A DNA stretch of 64,000 nucleotides from Anaplasma phagocytophilum str. Webster (lineage in GTDB: Bacteria; Pseudomonadota; Alphaproteobacteria; Rickettsiales; Anaplasmataceae), in assembly GCF_000964685.1 (NCBI RefSeq), contig NZ_LANS01000001.1:620001-684000 (forward strand), read 5' to 3'. The translations under genes were made by a program, and so were the position numbers. How positions within the stretch are numbered: position 1 is the stretch's first letter; each line of letters opens with the position of its first letter. Below the pieces are notes generated by a model. That model worked only from the letters and a program-made list of their open reading frames with translations, had not been told where the DNA came from and ran no database searches. This document shows, one piece after another, positions 49,020-59,455 of this stretch.

Positions 49020-50135
49020 TTAAAAAGCAAACCTAACACCAAATTCCCCACCGACATAAGCCATGGAGAAGTTAGCAATAGCAGTATCCTTAGTACGACC
49101 CGCCGGACTAGTATCATCTACAAGACGTTGAGCCGGAAGATCATCATAAACACCATCACCAACAACGCGATGGTAGAAGCCACCCGCAAAAGCAGAGATT
49201 TCAGGAGATAGCTGATAACTCAACCCAGCCTTTAACCTATAAGCAAGCTTAGGAGTGATATGCCCATCAACAACGCCCACGAAGTTACCTCCAAGACCGA
49301 CACAAGCGTAAGGAACAACGCCTAGACCTTCACTAAGAAGATCATAACAAGCATTGACCATTACAGAAGTAGAAGAAACCGCCCTAATCTCAACAACCTC
49401 ACCACCTTCAATAGTTTTAGCTAGTAACCCTGCTACTATGGTTTTTTCGTCTCGATTAAGATCTACTAGGTCTCTAGCCATAGCGTTGGCATTACTATTA
49501 GATGCACCCACCACAGGACCACCACTGCTCTTCCCAGCCTGACCAGTAGGCCAATTCTTATTATCTTTCAAACCTACACCTTCAGCAAAATCGCTAAACT
49601 TATTCGTTCCCTTCGTGTTCAACCCACTGCACTGCGCTGTATTATCTTCGGTTGTCTTGGGATCTGGATTAAAGGTTGTCCCTTTTCCCGTATTCAACAC
49701 TGTATGATTTTTATTACAAACCTGCTCATCAATTTTAGGGTAAGAAATTTTCACAGCATTGGCAAACTGAACGATGTCCTTCCCCGAGGTCTTAGCAAGA
49801 GCAGCAGTAAGCTTATCAGTCTGTCCAGTAACAACATCATAAGCTAACTCCTTAGCTAGTAGATATACTGTATCTACTTCATTTCTCTAATAATACTCTT
49901 CCACTATCTCTAATACCCTTGGTCTTGAAGCGCTCGTAACCAATCTCAAGCTCAACCCTGGCACCACCAATACCATAACCAACACTGCCTTCCATAGCTA
50001 CAAGCATGTTGTCCTTAAACCCAATCCGAGGATCAGGAGTGTTCCAGTCAAACTTGTGTGACTCTAGCTTTACACTCTTTCCATCCTTTAAGTATGGATA
50101 TACTGCCTTAGTCTCTCCGTTACTCTCCCTTATAT
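49020..50135 (-). pseudogene. p44: Frameshifted p44 copy with mosaic hypervariable region (QC class)
   Basis: Read in the p44 direction, homology starts abruptly at IRESNGETK (50135, no signal peptide) and continues to KGIRDSG. Then 20 bp of p44 are replaced by 27 bp of connector D-like sequence (about 49874-49900), which breaks the frame. It resumes at TVYLLAKEL and is open to the normal FGVRFAF stop. The hypervariable region is a mosaic of blocks found in three other copies of this window. Confidence 0.9.
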
Positions 50136-50209
50136 CCCTATATATCTAAATAATAGATTCCTAATAATAGAACCCTAGATCGCCTATCTCCAAAGTTCCA
50201 AATTTATCT

Positions 50210-50312
50210 ATAATAATGCCATGAATAGCTGCGATGATAGAACCTGAATATCAAGCCTACCCAATAATAAATCCCGTGGTAAACACAGTACAAGAGCTCC
50301 AGATATAAAAAC
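50210..50312. repeat. Diverged tail of connector A
   Basis: The pieces CCATGAATAGCTGCGATGATAG, CCTACC and CCAGATATAAAAACC follow the order of the right half of connector A (3095-3190). It is upstream of the frameshifted p44 copy, where connector A is expected. Confidence 0.6.
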
Positions 50313-50389
50313 CTGTACCTGATTACAAAACTCAATGTAAATACACGAGCCATAGATACAAACCCAGTACCTGCCTATAAGGCTACAAA

Positions 50390-50481
50390 GGCACTGAACG
50401 TATGGAAGGAAGCACAGATTTAAAATCTGGAATCAATGGTAATGTACTCACAAGACTTACAGAGCGAATCCTGTGATGCCA
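50390..50481 (+). tRNA. Decayed tRNA-Leu-like sequence (anticodon TAA), probably a pseudo-tRNA
   Basis: An anticodon arm CAGAT/ATCTG with loop reading TTTAAAA (TAA), a long variable region, a T-arm-like TACAG AGCGAATC CTGTG and an end TGATGCCA give the outline of a tRNA-Leu. The acceptor pairs only partly, the D-arm is broken and the invariant TTC of the T-loop is AGC. I do not expect it to function. Confidence 0.35.
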
Positions 50482-50994
50482 ATGGAGAATCTCTTGCACA
50501 AAGTACATACTTGAATGGTTAAAATAAGCTACTTCATAGTAAAATGCGACGTTTATGACGCTACATGAAAGCTGTGTCAACCTAATGATAGAACTGTGTG
50601 TGCACGCTCACTATCAATACAGACGTGATCTATGTAATAAACGCACTTGATATACGCCTTGTTTTGTTAGACCTCCACCGATATGCCTATGGTAGCGCTC
50701 GCAGCACACACTTGCATATCGGTAAAGGTACGGTGCTACTACCTATGGGAGATTAGGAGATTTAGCACCGCTCTACACACACACTAAAACGAGAAGCAGC
50801 TGACTAATATATAGATATCCTTTGTGGAAAAAAGAATCTGAAGAGAATTGCGAGCTTGGAATGGGAGAGATGCCTGGGGCGATGCTACTAGATATGCTCC
50901 AGGCATCTATCAAACAACATTTACTGACTGTGCATGCAGCACCTGCTGCCGGTTAGGCGCTGTGCTTGAACTGCAGCAGTCTCCTGGGCTAAAC
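50482..50994. other. Gene-free region
   Basis: About 500 bp between the tRNA-like remnant and the serine-rich gene have no frame I trust, no RNA gene and no p44 sequence. Confidence 0.4.
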
Positions 50995-51477
50995 CTAACC
51001 TTGGGTCGATGCCACAATTTTCTGCATATGCGGCAACATAATAGCCATGAATGTTTTCACCCATTCTTCTTGCAGCTTTCTAGAGCTTGAATCACTATCA
51101 CTAGCAGATGCTAATAATGGTATAAGCGCTCTTGTCAATTCTGGCACAGCTGTAGAAATTTCTTCACGCATTGATTTCTTAAGCTCACTGCTAAGCTTTT
51201 GGCCATATTCCTCTTCTAGGCACCGCATTACGCTCTCAATATCCTCAGATGAGAGTATGCTGCTGTTGTCGCTAGGTGCTTGAGGATGAGTTTTAGAAGC
51301 ACGAATACGTGTGCTGTCATCCGAACTCCTGCTATCGTCTGAAGAAGATGTACGTATTGAAGAAGACGTACGTATTTCAGAATCTGACTTTCCTTTCATA
51401 ACGTCACTCCTTGTTCTAGATGAAGAAGTAGTATCATTTACTGTTGTAGAATTGTGGCTTTGCGGTTCAGTTTTCAT
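50995..51477 (-). CDS. Unknown serine-rich protein
   Basis: I do not recognise this 160-residue protein (ATG at 51477; a GTG and TTG lie slightly upstream). The first 80 residues are dominated by Ser, Thr, Asp and Arg and look disordered; an 18-bp tandem repeat (51341-51376) gives RTSSSI-RTSSSD. Residues 80-160 are predicted helical (IESVMRCLEEEYGQKL, then KKSMREEISTAVPELTRAL). There is no signal peptide, membrane segment or known domain. A disordered polar N-terminus with a helical end is seen in some secreted effectors of related bacteria, but nothing here proves secretion. Confidence 0.65.
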   Translation of the reverse strand: MKTEPQSHNSTTVNDTTSSSRTRSDVMKGKSDSEIRTSSSIRTSSSDDSRSSDDSTRIRASKTHPQAPSDNSSILSSEDIESVMRCLEEEYGQKLSSELKKSMREEISTAVPELTRALIPLLASASDSDSSSRKLQEEWVKTFMAIMLPHMQKIVASTQG

Positions 51478-51489
51478 ACCATTCACCAA

Positions 51490-51848
51490 AATATTGTCAC
51501 TACCGAGGTTATGGGAAATTCATTAATAAATTTATAACTTTAGTAAATTGATGACAGAACTAATGAAAGTGGTATTCCCTATAGGCGCACTCTACGTAAA
51601 GTAGTAAAAAAAGAAAATTTTAATATTTATACTATCAATACACCAAATGCTATTGCATGCTTCGCTTGCGTCTAAGTGTGGTAACACTCAAGGTGACATA
51701 CCCTGTATCTTCCGTGGTAGCCTCTTCCCTATACTAAGAGGGAGATTACTTCTCCTTTTGAACAATAAGCGTTGCTCTTCCCTGTGTATGTGCATTGTCC
51801 ACTGAGCACTAATGTCTTACAATGTGTGTGAGTATATTGGAGTAGTAA
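51490..51848. other. Divergent intergenic region
   Basis: About 360 bp of AT-rich sequence lie between the serine-rich gene and guaA. No gene is seen; promoters for both are expected. Confidence 0.4.
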
Positions 51849-53438
51849 GTGTTAACGATTGCCATAATTGACTTTGGTTCACAGGTTACCCAGCTGATTG
51901 CACGCAGAGTAAGAGAACTTGGAGTGTATAGTGAGGTTTTTTCTGTAGATACTGACTTCCCTGCTTTACTTGCGCAAGGGAAAAAAATAGCAGCTTTTAT
52001 ACTGTCCGGAGGGCCGAATTCAGTATCAGAATTGCAAAACATACCGAAAGTGGTTTCAGATGTATTAGAAATAAATTTGAAAACTGGAACCCCAATTATG
52101 GGAATATGCTACGGATTCCAGTTACTTGCACATAGCTTTAGTAGCACGGTAGAGTCAGACAAAGCACGCGAATATGGTCATGCACAGCTGCAAATTGTCG
52201 GTGAATCTGCTATCACGAAAGGTATATGGTCTGTAGGTCAAACAGCTTGTGTATGGATGAGCCACTCCGATAGCGTTGTTGATAATGTTCCTCAGGGTTT
52301 TAACGTAGTTGCTCGCAGTATGAATACCCAAGCTATAGCCTTTATTAGCAATGAGGAAAGGAAAATTTATGGCCTGCAGTTTCATCCAGAGGTCTCTCAT
52401 ACACCTGAAGGTAGAGATATACTAAATAGCTTCTTAACTACTGTTGGCTGCGCTAGAAACTGGACAGTTAGCTCCTTCTTGAACACTCAGATTGATGATA
52501 TAAGGAGGACAGTTGGCAATGGTGTGGTTGTAGCCGCCATCAGTGGCGGAGTAGATTCCTCTGTAGCATCTGTGCTATTGCATCGGGCAATTGGCGATCA
52601 GTTGAAGTGTGTGTTCGTTGATACAGGGCTTCTGCGTAAAGGAGAAGTTGAAACAGTGCGGGAGTTTTTTGTAGACAAACTTAAGATGTCAGTCTCAATC
52701 GTGAGTGCTGCGTTCTTGTTCATAGAACGTTTGAGAGGGGTTGTAGATCCTGAAGAAAAACGCAAGATCATAGGCAACACATTTATCGAAGTGTTTGAGC
52801 AGGAAGCAAAAAAACTGGGAGATGCACAGTTTCTAATGCAGGGGACAATCTATCCCGATGTTATTGAATCGGGAGCTAGTGGTTTAGGTGTCAAAATCAA
52901 GTCGCATCACAATGTTGGGGGGCTACCTGAAAATATGAATCTCTCACTGGTAGAGCCACTAAGATGTTTATTTAAGGACGAAGTTCGCGCACTTGGCAGT
53001 GAATTGGGGTTACCTGACGTAATTTTGAAGCGCCATCCATTCCCAGGACCGGGGCTCGCAGTGCGAATTATTGGGGAGGTAACTGAGGAGAAACTTCAGT
53101 TATTGCAGGAAATAGACAATATATACATAAGTATGCTCTATGAGAGTGGTCTCTACCATGATATATGGCAAGCGTTTTCGGTTTTGATCCCTGCGCGCAC
53201 TGTTGGTGTGATGGGTGATAGCAGAACTTATGGACATGTTTGCTGTCTTAGAGCTGTGACCTCTTCCGATGGTATGACAGCAGATTGTTTTCCTTTTGGA
53301 GAAGCTAAAGAGAAGCAGTTAAAGTTTCTGGAGTTTTTGCAGAAAGTTAGCGTGGCGATAGTAGGAAGTCTGCCGAGAGTAAATCGGGTGGTATACGACG
53401 TAACTTCAAAGCCACCAGCGACGATCGAGTGGGAATAG
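51849..53438 (+). CDS. guaA: GMP synthase (glutamine-hydrolysing)
   Basis: GuaA aminates XMP to GMP. The 529 residues have an N-terminal class I glutamine amidotransferase domain with nucleophile Cys87 (GICYGFQ) and His179/Glu181 (LQFHPEVSH), the ATP-pyrophosphatase P-loop SGGVDSS at 232-238, and the C-terminal dimerisation domain ([13 protein letters not shown], ending PPATIEWE). It starts with GTG; no better in-frame start is present. gltA follows 33 bp downstream. Confidence 0.97.
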   Translation: MLTIAIIDFGSQVTQLIARRVRELGVYSEVFSVDTDFPALLAQGKKIAAFILSGGPNSVSELQNIPKVVSDVLEINLKTGTPIMGICYGFQLLAHSFSSTVESDKAREYGHAQLQIVGESAITKGIWSVGQTACVWMSHSDSVVDNVPQGFNVVARSMNTQAIAFISNEERKIYGLQFHPEVSHTPEGRDILNSFLTTVGCARNWTVSSFLNTQIDDIRRTVGNGVVVAAISGGVDSSVASVLLHRAIGDQLKCVFVDTGLLRKGEVETVREFFVDKLKMSVSIVSAAFLFIERLRGVVDPEEKRKIIGNTFIEVFEQEAKKLGDAQFLMQGTIYPDVIESGASGLGVKIKSHHNVGGLPENMNLSLVEPLRCLFKDEVRALGSELGLPDVILKRHPFPGPGLAVRIIGEVTEEKLQLLQEIDNIYISMLYESGLYHDIWQAFSVLIPARTVGVMGDSRTYGHVCCLRAVTSSDGMTADCFPFGEAKEKQLKFLEFLQKVSVAIVGSLPRVNRVVYDVTSKPPATIEWE

Positions 53439-53471
53439 AAACAGTAATAAATTGTATTATCAGAGTATTAT

Positions 53472-54707
53472 ATGGTAGAAAAAGCTGTTTTGGAGTGTGG
53501 AGACCGTAGGATTAGTTTGCCGGTTTTACGCGGCACGGACGGGACCCCAGTGGTTGATATCACAACCCTATATAGGGAGAACAATGTGCTCACATATGAC
53601 CCGGGTTTTATGTCCACTGCTGCTTGCAGATCAGAGATAACTTTCATTGATGGAAACAAGGGAACTCTACGCTACAGGGGTATTGATATAGAAAATCTGA
53701 TCGGTACACCCAATAGCTTCAGTAGTATAGTGTATTTGTTATTGAAGGGTACTCTGCCTTCTGAAACTGAGCATGAAGAGTTTGTGCGGATTTTGGGCGC
53801 TGAATACGATGTGCCTGAACAAGTTATGAACGTTATTAGATCATTCCCTCGAGATTCGCATCCTATGGCTATTCTCATAGCTAGCTTTTCTGCTTTAGCT
53901 GCTAATTACCACGCAAGTCGCATTGATCCGCTTACAGGTGCTATCATCGCAATTGCGAAAGTACCCGGCATTGTTGCAAGTATTTATAGGCACACTGCAA
54001 ATCTAGATTTTATACAAGCTGACGCAAACTTAGAGTACACGCATCACTTTATCAGGATGATGTTTGGCGACATGGATGATGCACATCGTGATATTATGCA
54101 CAAAGCTCTAGATGCAATTTTTATAATGCACGCAGATCATGAGCAGAATGCCTCTACTTCCACTGTGCGTATGACAGGATCTTCTGGAGCAGGTTTATTT
54201 GCATGTTTGTGCGCAGGAGTGGCCACTCTGTGGGGGCCAGCGCATGGGGGCGCAAATGAGGCTGTTATAAAGATGCTTGCTGAGATTGGTTCACCAGAAA
54301 ATGTTTCGTCATTTATCGACAAGGTAAAAAACAACAAGGGCAAAAGTCGTCTTATGGGGTTTGGGCACCGTGTTTATAAAAGCTATGACCCTAGAGCGCG
54401 TGTTTTGCGTACAATCTGTAAAGATGTATTAGATTCTCTAGGTAGAGATGAGAATTTGCTAGCTGTTGCAGAAGAGTTAGAAAGTCAGGCTTTGCAGGAT
54501 GAGTATTTTATTGAGCGCAAGTTGTACCCAAATGTCGACTTTTACTCAGGTATAGTGCTAAGAGCTATGGGGGTTCCGGTAGATATGTATACTGCATTCT
54601 TTGCCTTGGCACGGACGTCTGGATGGGCATCTCAATGGTATGAGATGATTCAAAGTGATGAAGGGAAACGGATCAGCCGCCCACGCCAGTTATACACAGG
54701 AAAATAA
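53472..54707 (+). CDS. gltA: Citrate synthase
   Basis: GltA feeds acetyl-CoA, made by the pyruvate dehydrogenase whose E2 is at 28.2 kb, into the TCA cycle. The 411-residue protein belongs to the hexameric bacterial type. Conserved elements are ITFIDGNKGTLRYRG near the start, HADHEQNASTSTVR, WGPAHGGANE with a catalytic histidine, GFGHRVYK with the second, and DFYSGIV with the catalytic aspartate. It is often used as a marker gene in this genus. Confidence 0.97.
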   Translation: MVEKAVLECGDRRISLPVLRGTDGTPVVDITTLYRENNVLTYDPGFMSTAACRSEITFIDGNKGTLRYRGIDIENLIGTPNSFSSIVYLLLKGTLPSETEHEEFVRILGAEYDVPEQVMNVIRSFPRDSHPMAILIASFSALAANYHASRIDPLTGAIIAIAKVPGIVASIYRHTANLDFIQADANLEYTHHFIRMMFGDMDDAHRDIMHKALDAIFIMHADHEQNASTSTVRMTGSSGAGLFACLCAGVATLWGPAHGGANEAVIKMLAEIGSPENVSSFIDKVKNNKGKSRLMGFGHRVYKSYDPRARVLRTICKDVLDSLGRDENLLAVAEELESQALQDEYFIERKLYPNVDFYSGIVLRAMGVPVDMYTAFFALARTSGWASQWYEMIQSDEGKRISRPRQLYTGK

Positions 54708-55135
54708 GTGGTTTCAAACTCACGTATTGTATACAGTTCCTGCAAAGCACCTGTAGGGGTGTGTATTGCTTGTGTTTTCAGTAGTTATAGGGTTACGAAA
54801 GCGCACAAGATCACTAGGTTATGAGTGTTTGTAGATCAGCCACTGTGCATTTATGTGGGCATGTTTATGGTGTGCAACTAGGAGTGCTATGATCATTATA
54901 TTGTAGACATTGTCTAAATAATGCTATTATGAGGCGCAGATACGACTGATATTGTTCTTACTTCTTCTAAGGAAGCGCCGATTATAGTGACATATATTAT
55001 AGAAGCTGGTTGATTTCTATGGAAGTTACGTAAACACTGCACTTGAGTTGTGTTATACGTCCGTATAAATTGGTTGCTGCTTCCATGGAAGGTACGTATA
55101 GTCGCTGCGAATTTTTGTGATTTGTCGGGTTTGCT
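54708..55135. other. Intergenic region with a short direct repeat
   Basis: There are 428 bp without a gene. ATGGAAGTTACGTA (about 55019-55032) and ATGGAAGGTACGTA (about 55086-55099) form a direct repeat 67 bp apart just before gshA; it may be regulatory or chance. Confidence 0.4.
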
Positions 55136-56362
55136 TTGGATATTGTCAAAATACTACAGGATATACTAGAATGTCGTAAGGTATTGATAAGGGAGTGGTT
55201 TGCAGATAAGTTTTCAAAATTCCCTGCTGTTCTTACCTCTTCCGTAGATGTACGGTGCGCTAAATACAAGGTTGCACCTATTGATACCAACTTTTTCCCA
55301 GCTGGATATAACAACTTAGGAGAATCTGGAAAACGCAAAGCTGAGACATTTTTACTGAAGCGCTTGTCTCAATATACAAATGGCAAGGTACTTATCATAA
55401 TAGAAGGCCATACTCGTAATAAGAAGTATATAGATAGCGTGATCGTGCTACGTGACATGCTATGCAATGTTGGGTTTGATACAGAAGTGGGTGGCTGCTA
55501 TTTACTGGAAAATCTTGTTGTTGAGTCCTCAAAGAATGGGGCATTAAACGTACAGAAACTCGTAAACAACTCAGGGAAGATAAGTACAGAGACTGGTTTT
55601 ACCCCGGACGTCATTATCTTAAACAATGATTTAACCAGTGGAATACCTGAAGTATTAAAGGGAGATTTGTTACAAGACGTTATGCCATCGCGGTATTTGG
55701 GTTGGTTTAATCGACGCAAATCGGGTTATTTTGACATCTATGTTAGAATAGCAGAAGAATTTTGTAATGAGTTTGATATTGATCCATGGCTTATTACAGC
55801 ACTGTTTTCCCATTGTGATAATGTAGATTTTGTGAAGGGAGAAGGCATAGAACGTATTGCCTCTGGTGTTGAGGATTTGCTATCAAAAATTCGGGAAAAG
55901 TTTGTTTTATATAATATTAGTGAAACTCCATACGTTTTCATCAAGGCAGACAACGGCACTTATGGAATGGGAATAGTAAGTGTTTGTAGTGGTGAAGATG
56001 TGCTAAAACTAAACAAGAAAGATCGCAACAAGATGCGTTGTGTAAAGGAGAGAAACCCCATTAGAAGCGTCATATTGCAGGAAGGCATTCCTACCAACGA
56101 AATGTTTGGCAATAACGTAGCAGAACCAATTCTGTACTATATCAGCGAAGACCTAGCGTGTTACTTATGCAGATACAATGGTGCTAGGAGCTGCTTTGAA
56201 AATTTGAACGTGCCTGGATGTGGATTTGCAGACATGGAGTTTTCAGTGCCTCAAGAGAAAAAATGCATTTTGGATGTTGTCGGCAAGTTGGCTATTCTAG
56301 CATCTGCTATGGAAGGCGCAGAAATCCTGAGACACGCCTCTAATACATTGAATCACGAATGA
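55136..56362 (+). CDS. gshA: Glutamate-cysteine ligase (Acidithiobacillus/alphaproteobacterial type)
   Basis: This enzyme makes gamma-glutamylcysteine, the first step to glutathione. It belongs to the gshA family typified by Acidithiobacillus ferrooxidans, not the E. coli type. Seen are SVDVRCAKYKVAPIDTN-type N-terminal motifs, FPAGYNNL, a mid-region WFNRRKSGYF and the ATP-grasp-like IKADNGTYGMG. The frame is closed by a stop six codons upstream, so the TTG at 55136 is the likely start (408 residues). Confidence 0.9.
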   Translation: MDIVKILQDILECRKVLIREWFADKFSKFPAVLTSSVDVRCAKYKVAPIDTNFFPAGYNNLGESGKRKAETFLLKRLSQYTNGKVLIIIEGHTRNKKYIDSVIVLRDMLCNVGFDTEVGGCYLLENLVVESSKNGALNVQKLVNNSGKISTETGFTPDVIILNNDLTSGIPEVLKGDLLQDVMPSRYLGWFNRRKSGYFDIYVRIAEEFCNEFDIDPWLITALFSHCDNVDFVKGEGIERIASGVEDLLSKIREKFVLYNISETPYVFIKADNGTYGMGIVSVCSGEDVLKLNKKDRNKMRCVKERNPIRSVILQEGIPTNEMFGNNVAEPILYYISEDLACYLCRYNGARSCFENLNVPGCGFADMEFSVPQEKKCILDVVGKLAILASAMEGAEILRHASNTLNHE

Positions 56363-56389
56363 GAAGTAAAAATTAGCCAACAAACCACC

Positions 56390-56611
56390 TTAAAAAGCGA
56401 ACCTAACACCAAATTCCCCACCGACATAAGCCATGGAGAAATTAGCAATAGCAGTATCCTTAGTACGGCCCGCCGGACTAGTATCATCTACAAGACGTTG
56501 AGCCGGGAGATCATCATAAACGCCATCTCCCACAACACGATGGTAGAATCCACCCGCAAAAGCGGAGATTTCAGGAGAGAGCTGATAACTCAACCCAGCC
56601 TTTAACCTATA
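56390..56611 (-). pseudogene. p44 3' fragment with intact stop
   Basis: This encodes [10 protein letters not shown] to FGVRFAF of P44. A 13-bp deletion removes the TPKLA codons. On its 5' side lies connector B, and just past its stop half of the palindromic spacer (CCAACAAACCACCTT) survives. Confidence 0.88.
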
Positions 56612-56745
56612 GCGTGATATGCAAAACACCATCCTCATTAGTCACAGATTAGCTTCCTCTCGAAGTACAGATCACCTTTCTGAGGTCAGCGGGGAGATTT
56701 ATATATAGCAAGTATTTTTCATGCTGGGTAAGAGTATAAAACCAC
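56612..56745. repeat. Connector B, copy 6, shortened
   Basis: This corresponds to the p44-3' side half of connector B (compare 14515-14640) and is cut where the next p44 stop codon region begins. It retains GCATATCAC, the p44 codons at the insertion point. Confidence 0.75.
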
Positions 56746-56746
56746 C

Positions 56747-58051
56747 TTAAAAAGCGAACCTAACACCAAATTCCCCACCGACATAAGCCATGGAGAAATT
56801 AGCAATAGCAGTATCCTTAGTACGGCCCGCCGGACTAGTATCATCTACAAGACGTTGAGCCGGCAGATCATCATAAACGCCATCACCAACAACTCGATGA
56901 TAGAAACCACCCGCAAAAGCAGAGATTTCAGGAGAGAGCTGATAACTCAACCCAGCCTTTAACCTATAAGCAAGCTTAGGAGTGATATGCCCATCAACCA
57001 CGCCCACGAAGTTACCACCGAGCCCGACGCAAGCATAAGGAACAACACCTAAACCTTCACTAAGAAGATCATAACAAGCATTAACCATTACGGAAGTAGA
57101 AGAAACTGCCCTAATTTCAACAACCTCACCGCCTTCAATAGTTTTAGCTAGTAACCCTGCTACTATGGTTTTTTCGTCACTATTAAGATTTATCAGGTCT
57201 GTAGCCACGGCTTTGGCGTTACTATTAGTATCACCCGTCTTCAGTGATGTGTTCGATTTTGCCCTGCCCGTCGGCCAGTTTTTATCCTCAGCAATCTTCA
57301 CAGTGTCCACAAAAGTACTAAATAACTTCGGATTCTGTGTAACACCACTACTATGCCCTAAACCACTACACTGTGACGTATCCCCATCAGTACTCCCGCT
57401 GGCTTCCGGGTTCACAACGAACTTTTTCCCCGCATTCGTACCAGGCGCTAGGTCAGCATGGCTACCAGTACAAACCTTCCCATCGATGGCAGAGCTAGAA
57501 ATTTTCACAGCATTCGCAAACTGAACGATGTCTTTACCGGAGGTTTTGGCAAGAGCAGCAGTAAGCTTATCAGTCTGTCCAGTAACAACATCATAAGCTA
57601 ACTCCTTAGCTAGTAGATATACTGTATCAGCTTCATCTTCCTTACTACCACTATCTCTAATACCCTTGGTCTTGAAGCGCTCGTAACCAATCTCAAGCTC
57701 AACCCTGGCACCACCAATACCATAACCAACACTGCCTTCCATAGCTACAAGCATGTTGTCCTTAAACCCAATCCGAGGATCAGGTGTGTTCCAGTCAAAC
57801 TTGTTAGACTCTAGCTTTACACTCTTTCCATCCTTTAAGTATGGATATACTGCCTTAGTCTCTCCGTTACTCTCCCTTATACTAAAATCTCTTATCTTGC
57901 TAAACGCTGGACTGTAATCCAAACCAACATAGAAATATCCCGCACCACCAGTCTCCAAAGCGCTAACGTCATCATGAGCCCTGACATCATTCCCAGCCAT
58001 GACTATAGCCATAGACATCATTACGCTTCCTAAATAATAGCTTATTTCCAA
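56747..58051 (-). CDS. p44: P44/Msp2 family outer membrane protein, near full-length copy (QC class)
   Basis: This copy is complete from the signal peptide to FGVRFAF. The hypervariable region has QCSGLGHS and NWPTG and is closely related to the 26.1-kb fragment. The start is MEISYYL from a TTG, identical to the copy at 2914, with the same one-base insertion compared with MRSRSKL copies; the first ATG is at 58021. The sequence after the hypervariable region ([14 protein letters not shown]) matches the 43.7-kb copy. It is probably a silent donor. Confidence 0.93.
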   Translation of the reverse strand: MEISYYLGSVMMSMAIVMAGNDVRAHDDVSALETGGAGYFYVGLDYSPAFSKIRDFSIRESNGETKAVYPYLKDGKSVKLESNKFDWNTPDPRIGFKDNMLVAMEGSVGYGIGGARVELEIGYERFKTKGIRDSGSKEDEADTVYLLAKELAYDVVTGQTDKLTAALAKTSGKDIVQFANAVKISSSAIDGKVCTGSHADLAPGTNAGKKFVVNPEASGSTDGDTSQCSGLGHSSGVTQNPKLFSTFVDTVKIAEDKNWPTGRAKSNTSLKTGDTNSNAKAVATDLINLNSDEKTIVAGLLAKTIEGGEVVEIRAVSSTSVMVNACYDLLSEGLGVVPYACVGLGGNFVGVVDGHITPKLAYRLKAGLSYQLSPEISAFAGGFYHRVVGDGVYDDLPAQRLVDDTSPAGRTKDTAIANFSMAYVGGEFGVRFAF

Positions 58052-58125
58052 TAATACCCGCGGTATCTAGATTTGGTTACAGCTTTGAGAGCGCATTCAC
58101 TAATGTTTTCGAAACTGCAAGAGAT
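58052..58125. repeat. Connector A, copy 4, shortened
   Basis: The p44-proximal 75 bp of connector A are nearly identical to 2915-2985, then end at AAGAGAT. A missing T breaks the small + strand frame. Confidence 0.78.
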
Positions 58126-58704
58126 CTTTATTGGACAATAGAGGAAATGCCTGCGCTGTTAGATTCTATCGGTGTAGCATCCTAATGTCTCAGAAGACAA
58201 CCACCATACCCAAAGTTCACCATGGCAACAGCGGTCGCAACTCGTATTAGGTCATGGCGTATTCGATACCGCAAGCCCGTCCTATAGATCTGCATCACAT
58301 TTACTCAGATCTATCTCATGCTTTATCTTGTTATGTCAACGGGAGGACCGTGATTCCTCAGATTCAACTATAACTTTCAGGGATAGCAGTTCACCGCTAA
58401 ATAACTATGTGAAACACTGTATAATATGCGGCTATAAAAAAAGAGCCTACTACCTCTGTAAGGCAGTTTCTTTCCTAATGTCACAACCCTTAAGGGCACT
58501 CTACTATGCTGCAATCTTGCTATTATGTTGTCTAGCCGTTGGTTTTACGATCTTACCATTAGTGACACAATTGTACGTCAATTCATGTTCTGTGGTTGCG
58601 GTATTATATGTGAACCTCTAGACAATGTGTGCCACGGTGGCTTTGAAATCAACATGGCAAATGATATGATCTGCTGCGCGCTAATTTGGGCACGATACCC
58701 AATT
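58126..58704. other. Gene-free region with one doubtful small frame
   Basis: A frame at 58328-58621 (+) starts with TTG and contains one hydrophobic segment (ALYYAAILLLCCLAVGF). It has no ribosome-binding site or family that I recognise; I give it little weight. Nothing else is seen. Confidence 0.3.
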
Positions 58705-59382
58705 CTACCTTAAAAGAAAATGTGCTATCTCTGGGGAAGTATGCGTCCATGGAGCGCGTAAATTTCTGCTTACATGTTCCTGTATATAAACTGTGCAGTT
58801 GTAATACTGGTTCACGTATTCTACCACATCACGGGCGCATGGGTTCTCTTCCTCTTTCTCAGACAAAATGACGTGTATTCGAAGGCCTTGCAAAACTTTC
58901 ATAGCAGTCAGTGTATGACTAATACTCCCAAGATATGATCCGATCACCAGTACCACGTCTATTCCTAAATCATGTATTAGTTCAAGGCAGCTTTTGTTCT
59001 CGGTAATCGGGGACATCACTCCACCAACGCCCTCAATAAATGTATAGCTGTCAAGTGTTTGAGAGCTTTTGCGACAAAACCGCAGAATCTCTTCATAATC
59101 TAAGTGTGCGCCAGACATATCGGCAGCCACATTAGGTGCACGAGGTGCTTCAAACCGCCATGGTGAGACTCTTGATATGCTTTGTTCCGATACTGTGCAT
59201 TCTAAACTTTGGATGATTTTTACCGTATCGGACTCACCCTCTGTAGCGCTGTTCCATCCCGTAATTACAGGCTTTATAGCTTGCACGTTGTGGCCAATTC
59301 TTCTAAAATGCCAGCACAATGCTGTGGTCACGAAGGTTTTTCCGACGTCTGTCCCTGTGGACGTAATGAAATATGCTGGCAC
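58705..59382 (-). CDS. bioD: Dethiobiotin synthetase
   Basis: BioD carboxylates DAPA with ATP to give dethiobiotin, the penultimate step to biotin. The 225 residues include the P-loop GTDVGKTFVTTAL at about 10-22, the substrate lysine region AIKPVITGW, PRAPNVAAD-type and EGVGGVMSPI segments. Biotin synthesis is a trait of some Rickettsiales and may matter for the host interaction. No other bio gene is nearby. It diverges from ftsY over 73 bp. Confidence 0.93.
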   Translation of the reverse strand: MPAYFITSTGTDVGKTFVTTALCWHFRRIGHNVQAIKPVITGWNSATEGESDTVKIIQSLECTVSEQSISRVSPWRFEAPRAPNVAADMSGAHLDYEEILRFCRKSSQTLDSYTFIEGVGGVMSPITENKSCLELIHDLGIDVVLVIGSYLGSISHTLTAMKVLQGLRIHVILSEKEEENPCARDVVEYVNQYYNCTVYIQEHVSRNLRAPWTHTSPEIAHFLLR

Positions 59383-59455
59383 TTTGGTTTATTATTCATG
59401 TCACCGTCGCAGTATAGCATTCTTGCTTGAAATGAAAAACTTTTAGGTTCTCGTC

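Noticed and set aside
58328-58621. 97-residue frame with one hydrophobic segment
   Set aside because: TTG start, no ribosome-binding site, no recognised family, and it lies in a region of decayed sequence.
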